Positions 7,869 through 17,417 of a stretch of 47,430 bases of DNA are shown here, piece after piece; the stretch's first letter is position 1; each line of letters starts with the position of its first letter. The stretch is from Bifidobacterium vansinderenii (GTDB taxonomy: Bacteria > Actinomycetota > Actinomycetes > Actinomycetales > Bifidobacteriaceae). The stretch is from contig NZ_NEWD01000024.1 in the NCBI RefSeq assembly GCF_002234915.1, positions 1 to 47,430 of the forward strand, in the 5' to 3' direction. Both the position numbers and the translations under genes were made by a program. The notes under the pieces are model-generated. The model ran no database searches. It was not told the origin of the DNA and worked only from the letters and a program-made list of their open reading frames with translations.

Positions 7869-9005
7869 TTAGCGGAGGATGCCTTCGATGAGCTCGGTGA
7901 TGAGGGCGGAGTAGCCCACGCCGGTGGCCTCCCATGCCTTGGGGTACATGGAGATGGAGGTGAAGCCGGGCATGGTGTTGATCTCGTTGACCATCACGTT
8001 GCCGTCCGGGGTCACGAACGAATCGACGCGGCTCAGGCCCATGCCGTCCACGGCCACGAACGCCTTGGCGGCGGTCTGGCGCACGCGTTCAAGCGTCTCC
8101 TTGGGCAGGTTGGCCGGCACTTCCACGTGGGAGGCGCTGGAATCCATGTACTTGCTGTCGAAGTCGTAGAAGGAGTCCTCGTCGGTGGCGCGGGAGTCGA
8201 GCACGATCTCGCCGGGCCAGCTCACGCGCGGCTGTTCGCCGGCCTTGGGGGCCAGCACGGCGCATTCGATCTCACGGCCGTCGATGCCCTGCTCGATCAG
8301 CACGCGCCAGTCGTGCTTGGACGCCTCGAACACGGCGGCGGCCAGCTCTGCGGCATCACCCTTGTGCTCCACCTTGGTCACGCCGAAACTGGAACCGGCG
8401 CGGGACGGCTTGACGAACAGCGGGTACTGCAGACCGGCGGCCTGCACCTGGGCGAGGATGTCGGCGCCGTTCGCCGCGAACTCAGAAGCCTTGTCATAGG
8501 AGCGGGCGTCGAGCGTGATGCCAGGGGCCACGGGGATGCCGGCGGCGGCCAGCAGCACCTTGGTGTAGTGCTTGTCCATGCAGGCGGCAGATGCGAGTAC
8601 GCCGCAGCCCACGTACGGCACGTTCATCATCTCGAGCAGGCCCTGAACGGTGCCGTCCTCGCCGAACGGTCCGTGCAGCACGGGGAACACGGCGTCCACA
8701 TGGCCGAAGGATTCCAGCGAATCACCGGTCTTGGCAAAGAAGCCATCCTGGCCGAGGGCGATGTCGAGTACGACCTCGCGGGAGCCTTCCACGGCCTTGA
8801 CCTCGGGCAGCGTGCCGTTGCTGAGGTTCCAGCCGCGCGGGTCCTCGCCGTCGACGATCCAGGAGCCGTCCTTGGTGATGCCCACCGGAATCGGCTCGAA
8901 ACGCTCGGTATCGATCGCGTTGAGCACGCTCGCCGCGGAAATGCAGGAAATCGGATGTTCGTCGGCCTTGCCGCCGTACAGCACAACGATGCGCTTCTTA
9001 CTCAT
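7869..9005 (-). CDS. ddl: D-alanine--D-alanine ligase
   Basis: A 378-residue ATP-grasp enzyme that joins two D-alanines for the peptidoglycan stem peptide. Visible motifs are the N-terminal VLYGGKADEHPISCISAAS loop (about 8-26), HGPFGEDGTVQGLLE (about 111-125), the ATP-grasp lysine region LFVKPSRAGSSFGVTKV, and the metal/ATP-binding C-terminus VNEINTMPGFTSISMYP. Length and motif order are normal for Ddl. The start at 9005 is an ATG. The gpsA stop codon lies 66 bp upstream, so the two form a likely operon, as commonly seen in bifidobacteria. A G/C repeat follows the stop codon. Confidence 0.96.
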   Translation of the reverse strand: MSKKRIVVLYGGKADEHPISCISAASVLNAIDTERFEPIPVGITKDGSWIVDGEDPRGWNLSNGTLPEVKAVEGSREVVLDIALGQDGFFAKTGDSLESFGHVDAVFPVLHGPFGEDGTVQGLLEMMNVPYVGCGVLASAACMDKHYTKVLLAAAGIPVAPGITLDARSYDKASEFAANGADILAQVQAAGLQYPLFVKPSRAGSSFGVTKVEHKGDAAELAAAVFEASKHDWRVLIEQGIDGREIECAVLAPKAGEQPRVSWPGEIVLDSRATDEDSFYDFDSKYMDSSASHVEVPANLPKETLERVRQTAAKAFVAVDGMGLSRVDSFVTPDGNVMVNEINTMPGFTSISMYPKAWEATGVGYSALITELIEGILR

Positions 9006-9071
9006 AGTCCCTTTTATCCTCCGAAACTCGGACCGTCGATAACGGTAGATAGCGTACTCCGCGGCGGGGTC

Positions 9072-10070
9072 TTACTCGCCGGTGATTTCAGTGCCGAACA
9101 GCTCCGCAAGCATCTGAGCGCAGGAGATGCCGTTCTCGAGCACATGGGCCATGGCGGCGGCAAGTGGGGTGGGCACGCCATAGCGGTCGCCAAGCTCGAC
9201 GACCACCGCAGTGGTGGGCACGCCTTCGGCCACGCCGTCGCTGGCTGCGGTGGCCTCCTCGACGCTCATGCCCTTGCCCAGGTTCGAACCGAACGTGTAG
9301 TTGCGGGACAGCGGGGATCCGCAGGTGGCGATGAGATCGCCCACGCCGGCCAGACCGGAGAAGGTCTTCGGGTCGGCGCCACACGCCTTGCCAAGAGCGG
9401 TGAGTTCGGCGAGGCCGCGGGTCTCGATCATGGCGGCGGTGTTCTCGCCGTAGCCGGCACCACGAGCCATGCCCACGGCGAGCGCGACCACGTTCTTCAG
9501 CGATCCGCACAGTTCGAGGCCGATCACGTCGGTGGAGGTGAACGGGTGGAAGTAGTGGGTGGAGCAGGCCTGTGCCACACGAGCGGCGGCATACGGGTTC
9601 ACGGAGGCGACCACGGTGGCGCTGGGCTCGCGGGCGGCGATCTCCTTGCTCAGATTCGGTCCGGAAACGGCCACGAAACGGTTTTCGGGCAGGCCGAGCG
9701 TTTCGCGTACGACCTCGTCCATACGCTTGCCGGTGCCGCGTTCGATGCCCTTCATGAGGGAAACGACGATCGCCTCGTGCGGGATGAGTCCCTTGAATTC
9801 GACGAGGGCCTTGCGGGCGGCCTGTGCTGCGATGGCGACGACGATGATCTCCGCATCCTTGACGGCTTCCGCGCGGTCGCCGGTGGCGGTGATGTTGTCG
9901 GGCAGACGATCGATGCTGGGCAGACGGTACGAGTTGCGCTGGTTGTCGCGAATGTCGGCGACGATCTCCGGCTCGATGGCCCACATCGTCACCGTGTTGC
10001 CCGCGTCGGCGAGCACCTGGCCGAAGGTGGTGCCCCATGCGCCCGAACCCAATACCGTTACGTTGGTCAT
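9072..10070 (-). CDS. gpsA: Glycerol-3-phosphate dehydrogenase [NAD(P)+]
   Basis: A 332-residue cytoplasmic enzyme that reduces dihydroxyacetone phosphate to sn-glycerol-3-phosphate for phospholipid (and polyglycerolphosphate) synthesis. The N-terminal Rossmann motif is VLGSGAWGTTFGQVLA (about 5-20). Later come the KGIERGTGKRMDEV segment, the SGPNLSKEIA motif, the catalytic lysine region GSLKNVVALAVGMARGAGYGENT and the C-terminal GVGDLIATC motif. The ATG at 10070 follows AAGGAG with 7-nt spacing; the frame is open further upstream to 10241 but has no site there. It is the first gene of the gpsA-ddl pair, downstream of two tRNA genes that have their own terminators. Confidence 0.96.
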   Translation of the reverse strand: MTNVTVLGSGAWGTTFGQVLADAGNTVTMWAIEPEIVADIRDNQRNSYRLPSIDRLPDNITATGDRAEAVKDAEIIVVAIAAQAARKALVEFKGLIPHEAIVVSLMKGIERGTGKRMDEVVRETLGLPENRFVAVSGPNLSKEIAAREPSATVVASVNPYAAARVAQACSTHYFHPFTSTDVIGLELCGSLKNVVALAVGMARGAGYGENTAAMIETRGLAELTALGKACGADPKTFSGLAGVGDLIATCGSPLSRNYTFGSNLGKGMSVEEATAASDGVAEGVPTTAVVVELGDRYGVPTPLAAAMAHVLENGISCAQMLAELFGTEITGE

Positions 10071-10239
10071 ATGTCTGCTCCTTACGAGATCGGATGCCCG
10101 GCTGTCTGCGGGCTTCCACGACTCCTGCGGCAATCGCATCGACGCGATGCCGCCCATGCACTCAGACCATACTAGTGACCCGCGGTGATCTCCTGCCGTG
10201 TTTGCGGCGCCTTGCACGGGGATGGGTGAAGCGGATAAC

Positions 10240-10267
10240 AAAAAAGCCCCGGATGAAACCGAGGCTT
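10240..10267 (-). terminator. Intrinsic terminator after tRNA-Asn
   Basis: On the minus strand AAGCCTCGG, loop TTTCAT, CCGGGGCTT is followed by a run of T residues (10240-10246). It lies directly beyond the 3' end of tRNA-Asn and upstream of gpsA. Confidence 0.85.
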
Positions 10268-10272
10268 GTTGG

Positions 10273-10345
<73 letters not shown>

Positions 10346-10356
10346 ATGTTCAGTCA

Positions 10357-10384
10357 GAAAAAACCTCATCCAAAGATGAGGTTT
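10357..10384 (-). terminator. Intrinsic terminator between tRNA-Lys and tRNA-Asn
   Basis: On the minus strand AACCTCATC, loop TTTG, GATGAGGTT is followed by TTTTTTC. It lies between the two tRNA genes, so tRNA-Asn may depend on read-through or on its own promoter. Confidence 0.8.
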
Positions 10385-10391
10385 ATTTCCG

Positions 10392-10465
10392 TGCCCCCTC
10401 AGGGACTCGAACCCTGGACACGCGGATTAAGAGTCCGCTGCTCTAACCAACTGAGCTAAAGGGGC
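10392..10465 (-). tRNA. tRNA-Lys (anticodon CTT)
   Basis: A complete 74-nt cloverleaf on the minus strand. GCCCCTT pairs with the 3' GAGGGGGC (with G-T pairing at the base), the D arm is AGCTCAGTTGGTTAGAGC, the anticodon loop is CTCTTAA and the T arm holds GGGTTCGAGTCCC. The CCA is not encoded (ACGG follows). Confidence 0.97.
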
Positions 10466-10503
10466 GTTGCTGTTGTTGTCTGTGTTCCTTGCAACGAGTG
10501 ATA

Positions 10504-10531
10504 AATATACTCGGATCTCGGCGCGATGCAA
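10504..10531 (-). promoter_or_regulatory. Likely promoter of the tRNA-Lys/tRNA-Asn genes
   Basis: On the minus strand TTGCAT (10531-10526) and TATATT (10509-10504) are separated by 16 bp, close to the sigma-70 type consensus, and lie about 40 bp before the tRNA-Lys 5' end. The remaining stretch from here to the fhs terminator (10532-10684) shows no gene that I can support. Confidence 0.5.
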
Positions 10532-10676
10532 GTTACGGCGTGTCGCAAGTAATTGCAACGATTTTGGAGATGCGGGATTTTGGGCGTGAGGGCGGTTTGG
10601 AGGTGAATTAGGTGGGATTTTGAGTGGACGGAGGGGAGGTATCGGCGTGTCGCGGAGGCGGCAAGAAGGGAGCCGA

Positions 10677-10715
10677 GAATAAGAAGAGGCCGCAACCGGG
10701 TGGGTTGCGACCTCT
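10677..10715 (-). terminator. Intrinsic terminator after fhs
   Basis: On the minus strand AGAGGTCGCAACC, loop CACCC, GGTTGCGGCCTCT forms a 13-bp stem with one mismatch, followed by a pyrimidine tract (TCTTATTC). It lies about 70 bp past the fhs stop codon. Confidence 0.8.
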
Positions 10716-10783
10716 AGAGCGTGTCAGCGTGCACACCTATGCACGCACGCGCACGTCATGCCATGCGATCTTCAGGATCGGAA

Positions 10784-12301
10784 TCAGACGATCTTGGGCA
10801 TGGGGGTGGTGAGGGACTTGGTGAGGTTCACCTGCACCACACCGGAGCCGGCACGCACCTCGACCTTCTTCAGGGTCACAGTGCGCTCGTCGGCGGGAGC
10901 GGTGTCGTCGTCGGTCATGGTGGCCGGGGACTTCACCGCGCACACGGCGAAGTCGTTGAGGTCACGGCCAACACCGGCAACGAGCTCGCGGGCCTCGGCC
11001 AGCGACTCCTCGAAGCCGGGCTTGAACACCACGCGCTCGGCGGGCACGCCGTACGCATTCGCGGCGATCCAACGCACGGTGTCGACCACATCCTCGCCCT
11101 TGTGGCTGGCCTGAGCGCCCGGCACGCCGGAGGACTCCAGCGCGGTGACGAAATCGTCGAGCTGGTCGGTCAGGCCGTCACCGCCGTCACGGAACAGGTT
11201 GCCGATGATCGGGCTGCGGAAGTTCAGCTCGGCGGCGGTCTCGCGCAGGGCCGGAACCTGATCGTCCTCGCCCTCCCACAGGTTGATCAGCGGGAACGTG
11301 GGGATGCCAAGCTTCTCCAGACGGTTCACGTGGAACGGGTAACGCCACTGACGATCGGGATCGTCACGCCAGGTGGTGGCACGCGTCACCACAAGCGCGG
11401 CGGACGGCCACTGGGCGCCGTACTCACGGGATGCGATGTCGAGCCACTTCTGGGCGCCGGCGTCGGCACCGTAACCGGCCTCCACGATCACCACGTCGTG
11501 GCGGGCGCAGGCCATCTCCACGGACACGAGCGTCGGGATGCCAACGGACACGTTCGCGAACGGGCCGCCGTGCACGTACACCGGGGAGCCGTTCACGGTC
11601 TCGGTGAGCGCAGGCTTGACGGCGTCGGTGAGGATGTTCGTGATGCGCCACATGTCGGTCAGATCGGCGAACGTGACCGGCTTGCCCTCGAGCGTACCGG
11701 CGATCATCTTGCCCACACGCTCGGCGATCTCGTCCATGGAGCGGGAGAACACGACAATCTGCATGAGCTCGCAGGTGGGCGTAAGCACCATCTTCTCCGC
11801 CACGTTGCCCTTGCCGTAGTCCACGGCGATGGAACGCAGGGAGCGGGACGGCACTTCGGAGACGCGCGGCACGAGAACGGTGTCGAGCTTGCCCTCGTCC
11901 ACGGCCTTCTCGGCGAAGGAGACGAGCAGGTTCTGAGCCGCCTCGATGGCGCCCATCTCGCCGCACAGACCCCAGTCGATGATCTCCGGGTGAGTCAGGG
12001 AGGCCTTGCCGCCGCCGGACGCACCGCCCTTGGAACCGGCCGCGGTGATGCCCATGCTCGGCTGGCGCAGCACGGCGGTGGCGTCGATGCCGCGCTTGCG
12101 CAGGGCGTCGATCAGCGCGATCGTGGTGGTGGTCTTGCCCTCGCCGCGGCTGGCCTTGAGCGGGGTGTCGGCGGTGACGAGCACCACCTTGCCGTGCTTG
12201 CGCGGGGCGTCGGGGTTGTTCTTCAGGTAGTCGAGGTACCCGAACGCGTCGATCTTCTTCACGATGCCGTACTGGCTGACGAAATCATCGAAGATGGCCA
12301 T
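10784..12301 (-). CDS. fhs: Formate--tetrahydrofolate ligase
   Basis: A 505-residue enzyme making 10-formyl-THF from formate, THF and ATP; it feeds purine and formyl-Met synthesis. The P-loop SRGEGKTTTT (about 51-60) and the RQPSMGITAAGSKGGASGGG substrate loop are intact. Other conserved blocks are the EIIDWGLCGEMGAIEAA segment, GPFANVSVGIPT and EAGYGADAGAQKW. At 505 residues it is shorter than the roughly 550-560 of many homologues, but in line with actinobacterial forms. In bifidobacteria formate comes from pyruvate formate-lyase, which makes this a natural outlet. The ATG at 12301 has GGAG-like purines upstream. It is a single gene with its own terminator. Confidence 0.96.
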   Translation of the reverse strand: MAIFDDFVSQYGIVKKIDAFGYLDYLKNNPDAPRKHGKVVLVTADTPLKASRGEGKTTTTIALIDALRKRGIDATAVLRQPSMGITAAGSKGGASGGGKASLTHPEIIDWGLCGEMGAIEAAQNLLVSFAEKAVDEGKLDTVLVPRVSEVPSRSLRSIAVDYGKGNVAEKMVLTPTCELMQIVVFSRSMDEIAERVGKMIAGTLEGKPVTFADLTDMWRITNILTDAVKPALTETVNGSPVYVHGGPFANVSVGIPTLVSVEMACARHDVVIVEAGYGADAGAQKWLDIASREYGAQWPSAALVVTRATTWRDDPDRQWRYPFHVNRLEKLGIPTFPLINLWEGEDDQVPALRETAAELNFRSPIIGNLFRDGGDGLTDQLDDFVTALESSGVPGAQASHKGEDVVDTVRWIAANAYGVPAERVVFKPGFEESLAEARELVAGVGRDLNDFAVCAVKSPATMTDDDTAPADERTVTLKKVEVRAGSGVVQVNLTKSLTTPMPKIV

Positions 12302-12434
12302 GTTTCTCCTCTTGCGATTGATTACTGGTGATTGCTTGCGATTGCAATGTCTTCAAGGGTACAACACCGATTGTTGCGGGCGTGGGCGGCGTTCCATGGC
12401 GAGAGGTGGGAGGGTTGGAGACTGCAGGGGTGAG

Positions 12435-12490
12435 CCCTCCCCTCTGTCAGCGGAGCTGACATCTCCCCTCCCCGGGAGGGGAGATGTCAG
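12435..12490. repeat. Double-hairpin G/C repeat (family 1, copy 3, variant)
   Basis: CTGTCAGCGGAGCTGACA palindrome followed by ATCTCCCCTCCCC/GGGAGGGGAGAT. The first stem differs from that of other copies (TCAGC instead of TCCGCC), but the second is conserved. It lies directly after the C69 dipeptidase stop codon. Confidence 0.8.
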
Positions 12491-12505
12491 AGATGGGCGG
12501 GGAGA

Positions 12506-14101
12506 TCAGTTGTCGGAGAGGTGGAAATCGTTGTGCATATTCATGCTGGCGGCGTACAGCACGTCGCTGAGCAGCGCGTCGGTCTCCGTCTTCACCTGGT
12601 CGGCGATCGTCTGGTTGGCGGCGGCGAGAATGCCACGCACCTCCGGATTGCGCGTGGACGCGATGATCGCATCGGCGTCACGCACGTCGTCGACGGCCTC
12701 CTCCTCGTCCGCCAGATCGTCCAGATCCACCGGGTTCGTGTCGAGACGGACCACCTGCTCGTCGGCCGCGGCGAGCATACGGTGGCCGAGGCCGCCGGTC
12801 TTCTCGCAGTAGCGGTCGATCAGCGGCGACGTGGCGGCGAAATGCGCGTCGGCGAGCGCGGCGATCAGTCGGTTCGCCCAGTAGAAGTTGCCGGAGTCCA
12901 CGTGGTCGGTGGTGTCGGCAAGGTAGGCGGGCGTGGTGTCGACGTTCGCGTAGAACGGCACGAGCGTGTTGAACGCGTTGGATCCGAACGCCATCCACTG
13001 GATGGAGCGGCAGGATTCGGGACGGTACGGACGGATCTGCATGACGGCGAGCTGGCTCTGACGGTTGATACCGATCGGACGCAGGCTGCCGCGCGTGTGT
13101 TCGTCGCCGAGCGTTCCGTACGGATCGTACGGCGTGCCCTGATAGTGCGAGCTGAGCACGTACTTCACGTCCTCGATCGTGATCTTGCGTTCGGGCTGGC
13201 GGGCCCACGGGATGTCGTCGCTGTCGGGGCGGTGGGCGGCGTCGGGTCCGTCCCACACCTCGTCGTACGGGTTGAGGAAGCGCTGCATGTACCAGGCGCG
13301 CGGCGTGTTGTACACGTGGTCGCGATCGGAGTGCGAGCCGAACATGTCGCGCGGGTTGAGCGGGCTGACCGGTTCGACGGCGAGGTCGAGATGGTTGTCG
13401 TCGATGAACTCGCGCAGGTCGGCGGAGCACATGTGCTCCTCCTGATCGCCGAGCGCGTCGTCGAGATCGAACTCGTCGATGCCCAGCTGGTTCGGCATGG
13501 TCACGTAGGCGTCGTCGGGCACGCGCTTGGCGATCCAGTGATGGCCGCCGACGGTCTCCATCCACCAGATCTCGTTGACGTCGGAGAAGGCGATGCCGTT
13601 CATCTCGTAGGTGCCGTATTCCTCGAGCAGCGCGCCGAGTCGTTCCACGCCTTCGCGGGCGGAGCGGATGTACGGCAGCACAATGGTGAGCATGTCCTCC
13701 TCGCCGATGCCGCCGGGCACCTCGGGCTCGTAGCCGGGCTCGCCTTCGGTTCCGCGCGCGGGGGTGAGCTCGACGAACGGGTCTGCGCCGATCACGCGTT
13801 CGTTGGTGGTGAGGGTCTCGGTGGCGCTCATGGCCACGTTCGCCTCGTTGACGCCTGCTTCGCCCCAGATGCCCTGCTTGTTCACGGCGTCGGGCACGGA
13901 GGTGTACTGCATCGGGTCTTCCGGCAGGTCGATCTCGACGTGGCTGATGACGGAACGGTAGTGGCGGGGCTGATCCTCGGGCTTGACGACGATGAATTTC
14001 TTCGACGTGAATTCGCCCTGCTGCGAGTCCTCGTTGCGGGCGATGATCGTGGATCCGTCGTAGCTGGCGTTTTTGCCGACCAGAATCGTGGTGCATGCCA
14101 T
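12506..14101 (-). CDS. pepD: C69 family dipeptidase (PepD-like)
   Basis: A 531-residue N-terminal-nucleophile peptidase. The chain starts [20 protein letters not shown], in which Cys3 is the expected catalytic nucleophile, exposed after removal of the first residues. The conserved ARNED motif follows at about 22-26. Family C69 enzymes of lactic acid bacteria and bifidobacteria cleave a broad range of dipeptides inside the cell. Other family segments are [50 protein letters not shown] and [21 protein letters not shown]. The ATG at 14101 follows AAAGGAGAACCC. No operon partner is obvious: the YbhB gene upstream ends 180 bp away, past a pair of hairpin repeats. Confidence 0.92.
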   Translation of the reverse strand: MACTTILVGKNASYDGSTIIARNEDSQQGEFTSKKFIVVKPEDQPRHYRSVISHVEIDLPEDPMQYTSVPDAVNKQGIWGEAGVNEANVAMSATETLTTNERVIGADPFVELTPARGTEGEPGYEPEVPGGIGEEDMLTIVLPYIRSAREGVERLGALLEEYGTYEMNGIAFSDVNEIWWMETVGGHHWIAKRVPDDAYVTMPNQLGIDEFDLDDALGDQEEHMCSADLREFIDDNHLDLAVEPVSPLNPRDMFGSHSDRDHVYNTPRAWYMQRFLNPYDEVWDGPDAAHRPDSDDIPWARQPERKITIEDVKYVLSSHYQGTPYDPYGTLGDEHTRGSLRPIGINRQSQLAVMQIRPYRPESCRSIQWMAFGSNAFNTLVPFYANVDTTPAYLADTTDHVDSGNFYWANRLIAALADAHFAATSPLIDRYCEKTGGLGHRMLAAADEQVVRLDTNPVDLDDLADEEEAVDDVRDADAIIASTRNPEVRGILAAANQTIADQVKTETDALLSDVLYAASMNMHNDFHLSDN

Positions 14102-14194
14102 GGTGGGTTTGGGTTCTCCTTTGGTGAATGAGTGGGTTTGAGGGAAGGTGCGGGGATGGACTGTGGCCTGCGGTCACCTCATCCGTCACGCTGC

Positions 14195-14272
14195 GCGTGC
14201 CACCTTCCCCTCAAGGGGAAGGATAAAGAACGGGGTATCTCGCGTGCCACCTTCCCCTCAAGGGGAAGGATA
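14195..14272. repeat. Two direct copies of a 31-bp hairpin repeat
   Basis: The same 31 bp (starting GCGTGCCACC, with a CCTTCCCCT/AGGGGAAGG palindrome) occurs at 14195-14225 and 14242-14272, with 16 bp between them. It lies just after the ybhB stop codon and before the dipeptidase gene. It resembles the second stem of the family 1 repeats, but with an AAGG instead of a GAGG edge. Confidence 0.85.
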
Positions 14273-14281
14273 GTTGATGAA

Positions 14282-14842
14282 TCAGGCCTTGCCGGTGAGG
14301 AAGATGGCGTCCTGGTCGGCGGGGTCGCCGTTGGCGGCGGAGTCGCGCAGGGCGTGGATCATCTCGTTCATCCAGAAGCCGCCGTTCAGTCCCTTGAGCG
14401 GCTTCTTGGTGGCGTACACGTGCAGGTAGTAGTCGTGGTCCTTGTCCGGCGGCTGCGGTCCGTTGTACCGCATGGTCGCGGCCGGGTCGGTGCCGCCGAC
14501 GAAGCGGGACGCCTGCGAGGTGCGGCCCTGCAGCGCCTCGGGGATCATGGCCACCATCTGACGGGAGAAGTCCGGCGGAATCTGCAGCGCATGCGAATCG
14601 TTGAAGTCGTACATGAGCGCGGCGATCGGCAGGTTGGCGACCGTCCAGTGGATCCATTCGAAACCGCACACGGGAATCGAATCGGGGTCGGTGAACGTCC
14701 AGTGCAGGTACTGGGCGTCGGGATTGACGTCGTCCACGTAGAACGGGAACGACACGACGGGCACGCCGGCGTTGATGTACTCCGGTTCGGCGGCCTTGGC
14801 GAACACATCGGGAATCACGGTGAAATCGGCTGAAATCTTCAT
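14282..14842 (-). CDS. YbhB/YbcL family Raf kinase inhibitor-like protein (PEBP fold)
   Basis: A 186-residue phosphatidylethanolamine-binding-like protein with the family's anion-pocket residues: the D-A-x-Y-L-H-W segment (PDAQYLHWTF, about 42-51), FEWIHWTVANLP, and the YNGPQPPDKDHDYYLHVYATKKPL stretch (about 132-155), in which P-P-D-K-x-H is diagnostic. The biological role of bacterial members is mostly unknown; no signal peptide is seen. The N-terminus (KISADFTVIPDVFAKAAEPEY) is slightly longer than in E. coli YbhB. The ATG is at 14842. A TACGTTYCGT hairpin cluster lies immediately upstream. Confidence 0.88.
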   Translation of the reverse strand: MKISADFTVIPDVFAKAAEPEYINAGVPVVSFPFYVDDVNPDAQYLHWTFTDPDSIPVCGFEWIHWTVANLPIAALMYDFNDSHALQIPPDFSRQMVAMIPEALQGRTSQASRFVGGTDPAATMRYNGPQPPDKDHDYYLHVYATKKPLKGLNGGFWMNEMIHALRDSAANGDPADQDAIFLTGKA

Positions 14843-14874
14843 GGTTTCAGTATAGGTGGGCGAACGGGGGCAGC

Positions 14875-15068
14875 CGGTTACGTTCGGTTGCGGTCATGCA
14901 ACGAACCGTAACCGAACAGGACGGTACGGTTACGTTCGGATTGCATTATCAGACAAAACGTAATCGCAGACCATGGTTCGAATACGGTTTGTGTCGAACG
15001 CACAACGGAACGTACTTGAAGGGGACGGTACGGTTACGTTTCGTTGAGAATATGCCACGGAACGTAAC
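14875..15068. repeat. Second TACGTTYCGT hairpin cluster
   Basis: Several imperfect stems share the core of the 387-643 cluster. Examples are 14875-14890 with 14899-14914 (13 of 16 paired) and 15033-15044 with 15057-15068 (11 of 12). Further half-units (GGTACGGTTACGTT) occur at about 14922 and 15025. It fills the gap between the LacI-type regulator (whose transcript would run into it) and ybhB. Confidence 0.65.
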
Positions 15069-15124
15069 GGAAGAACGGGCGGCATGCGGCCGGCGTACGA
15101 CGACAGACGTTCGGATAACCGTGA

Positions 15125-16156
15125 TTACCGGTGCGACACGGGCGCGGTGCTGGCGCGGGTGATGAATTCGGCGGGCATACGCACGACCGGGCCGGCGGAT
15201 TCGCCGATGTGCAGCAGTCGTGAGATCAGACAGCGGGCCGCCACATTGCCGAGATCACGATAGTCGATGGCAATGGTGGACAGCTGCGGCGTATATTCCG
15301 CACCCTGCACGATGCCGTCGAATCCGATCACCGAACAACGGTCGGGAATCGCATATCCGCGCGAGGACAGGCCCTCCATGAATCCGATCGCCATCAGATC
15401 GTCATAGGCGATCACCGCCGTAGTCGGATTGCGCAGGAACTCGCCGACCGCACGGCGGCCGCCCTCGCGCAGGAACGATTCGCCCGCCACGCGACGCGTC
15501 GCCATACCGATTCTGCGACCCGCTAGATGCAGGGAATTCCAACGGTATCCGTCCTGCCATGAGCCGTCCGGACCGGCCAGATACGTCACCTTGCCATGGC
15601 CAAGCCGGGAAAGATGCCGCATCGCGTCGGCCGTGGCGGCACGATCGTCGACGACGATCGACGGCACGCCACGCACCACACGATCAACCACCACCGTGGG
15701 CACCACCTGCGCGATCTTGCGGATCGACGTGCTCGACGTGCGCGGCGAGGCGAACACGACCGCATCCACGAACGGCGCCAGACGCTCGGCGACCTCGATC
15801 TCACGAACGGGGTCCTCCTGGAAATCGACGACGTTCGTCACGAACCCGTATTCGGCGAGACGCGTATCCATGCCATGGATCATGTCGACGAACACGGGAT
15901 TGTCGAGGTTCGCCACCAGCACGGCGATCACGGAACGCAACTGCCGCTTCTCCTCCACCGGCGCGATCGGATCGGGGATGTATCCGAGCTCGTTCGCCAC
16001 CTGATGCACGTACCGCACCGTGCGCTCGCTCACTCGACCGGGACGCGAAAACGCGCGCGACACCGTGGTCAGCGACAGTCCGGCCGCCTCGGCCACGTCC
16101 TTGAGCCGCACCCGGTCCGGCGGGCGTCCCTTCTCCGAATCACTCATGTGCACCAT
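15125..16156 (-). CDS. LacI family transcriptional regulator
   Basis: A 343-residue repressor-type protein. The helix-turn-helix is VRLKDVAEAAGLSLTTVSRAFSRPGRVSERT (about 16-46), followed by the hinge helix region and VIAVLVANLDNPVFVDMIHGM, the usual start of the periplasmic-binding-like sensor domain. Later ligand-domain blocks are AVIAYDDLMAIGFMEGLSSRGYAIPDRCSVIGFDG and PQLSTIAIDYRDLGNVAARCL. It presumably binds a sugar or nucleoside effector, but no transporter or glycosidase is adjacent, so the target is not clear. The start could be 16156 or 16147 (MSDSEK); neither has a good ribosome binding site. The next gene upstream, holB, ends 46 bp away. Confidence 0.9.
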   Translation of the reverse strand: MVHMSDSEKGRPPDRVRLKDVAEAAGLSLTTVSRAFSRPGRVSERTVRYVHQVANELGYIPDPIAPVEEKRQLRSVIAVLVANLDNPVFVDMIHGMDTRLAEYGFVTNVVDFQEDPVREIEVAERLAPFVDAVVFASPRTSSTSIRKIAQVVPTVVVDRVVRGVPSIVVDDRAATADAMRHLSRLGHGKVTYLAGPDGSWQDGYRWNSLHLAGRRIGMATRRVAGESFLREGGRRAVGEFLRNPTTAVIAYDDLMAIGFMEGLSSRGYAIPDRCSVIGFDGIVQGAEYTPQLSTIAIDYRDLGNVAARCLISRLLHIGESAGPVVRMPAEFITRASTAPVSHR

Positions 16157-16202
16157 CGTAATGATGCGTAATGATGCGGGCGGCGAGGAGGTCGGGGACG
16201 GG

Positions 16203-17417
16203 TCAGATCAGGGCGCAGAAAAGGGCCTCGAAGACGAGGAGGGGGTTGCCATTGCCGGCGAGGCGGCGGCGGGCCTCGGCCACGTGCTCCAGACGCGCGA
16301 TGGCGGCCTCTCGGCTCAGGCGCGAGGCGAGGTCGGCGATGGCCGTGCGGTTCTCCTTGTTGACGATGCCGACGGAATCCTCGGCGTCGTTCTGCAGCAC
16401 GGCGACGTCGCGATACACGCTGGCGATGGAGTTGAGCGCACGGTCGAGCACGTCTCGGCTGCGGCGGGTCACGCGGCGGCGCACGTCCTCCTTCTTGCCG
16501 ATCGCATTGTAGACGCCGCGGATCTTCGGCGGGATGCGGTCCTTCTCTCCCAGTCCGTTCACGCGGCGGAAATCGGCCTGCTCCCGCGCGACCTGCACGT
16601 CGATCTCGGCCTCGGCCTGCGCCTTGGCGTCGGAGATCAGATGATCGGCGAGCAGCACGGCGTCAGACGCCTTGGCCAGGTTCAGCACGCCGACCACGAG
16701 CGTGTCACGGTCGCTCATCACACGCTCGTTCGTGGCGTACAGACGTGCGATACCGATGTGCCCCTCTGCCAGACGAGCGGCACGGGCCGCCACGTGCTCG
16801 GTAAAGCGTTTGTCGTCCGGCAGGGTGGGGTTCACGGTTTTCATGAGGAATTCCGCAACCGCACGGTCGCCGGGGATGGCGAGATTCACCACGCGGGTGC
16901 GCGAACGGATGGTGGGAAGCACGTCCTGGGCGCTCGGCGCACACAGCAGCCAGATCGTGTGCGCGGCCGGTTCCTCGATCTCCTTGAGCAGCACGTTTGT
17001 GGTGCGTTCGAGCATACGGTCCACGTCTTCGATGATGATGATACGCCACGGCGCGGTGCTGGGCATCTGCTCGGATTTCTCGATGAGCCCACGCACCGCA
17101 TCGATGCCGATGGTCACCTTGTCGGTGGCAAGCACGGTGACGTCCGGATGCGTGCCGGCGAGGATATGCCGGCAGGTGGAGCATTCGCCGCAGCCGTGGT
17201 TCGGGCATTCGAGCGCGGCGGCGAACGCGCGTGCCACGTTGGAGCGGCCGGAGCCGGCGGGGCCGCAGATCAGCCAGGACTGGGCGATGTCGGCCGTGGT
17301 GGCGGCCGTGCGGGACAGGAGTTCCACGGTCGGGCGCTGGCCGACGATGGTGGACCAGACGGCGGGGATGGCGGGTGCGGCGACGCCGGGAGCAGCGGCG
17401 GAATCGGCGGCGGTCAT
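16203..17417 (-). CDS. holB: DNA polymerase III subunit delta'
   Basis: A 404-residue clamp-loader subunit. An AAA+ fold is visible with [14 protein letters not shown], a P-loop-like GPAGSGRSN (about 52-60; Arg replaces the usual Lys, consistent with the non-catalytic delta' role), a four-cysteine zinc site [22 protein letters not shown] (about 73-94), [10 protein letters not shown] as Walker B-like, and [10 protein letters not shown] as the sensor region. The protein helps load the sliding clamp at the replication fork. Its ATG overlaps the tmk stop codon by four bases (ATGA at 17414-17417), so the two are translationally coupled; tmk-holB is a common actinobacterial pair. Confidence 0.93.
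   Translation of the reverse strand: MTAADSAAAPGVAAPAIPAVWSTIVGQRPTVELLSRTAATTADIAQSWLICGPAGSGRSNVARAFAAALECPNHGCGECSTCRHILAGTHPDVTVLATDKVTIGIDAVRGLIEKSEQMPSTAPWRIIIIEDVDRMLERTTNVLLKEIEEPAAHTIWLLCAPSAQDVLPTIRSRTRVVNLAIPGDRAVAEFLMKTVNPTLPDDKRFTEHVAARAARLAEGHIGIARLYATNERVMSDRDTLVVGVLNLAKASDAVLLADHLISDAKAQAEAEIDVQVAREQADFRRVNGLGEKDRIPPKIRGVYNAIGKKEDVRRRVTRRSRDVLDRALNSIASVYRDVAVLQNDAEDSVGIVNKENRTAIADLASRLSREAAIARLEHVAEARRRLAGNGNPLLVFEALFCALI

Noticed and set aside
8127-10175. A 682-codon plus-strand open frame across ddl and gpsA
   Set aside because: Both genes on the minus strand show complete family motifs; the plus-strand protein has only low-complexity Gly/His/Ala sequence.
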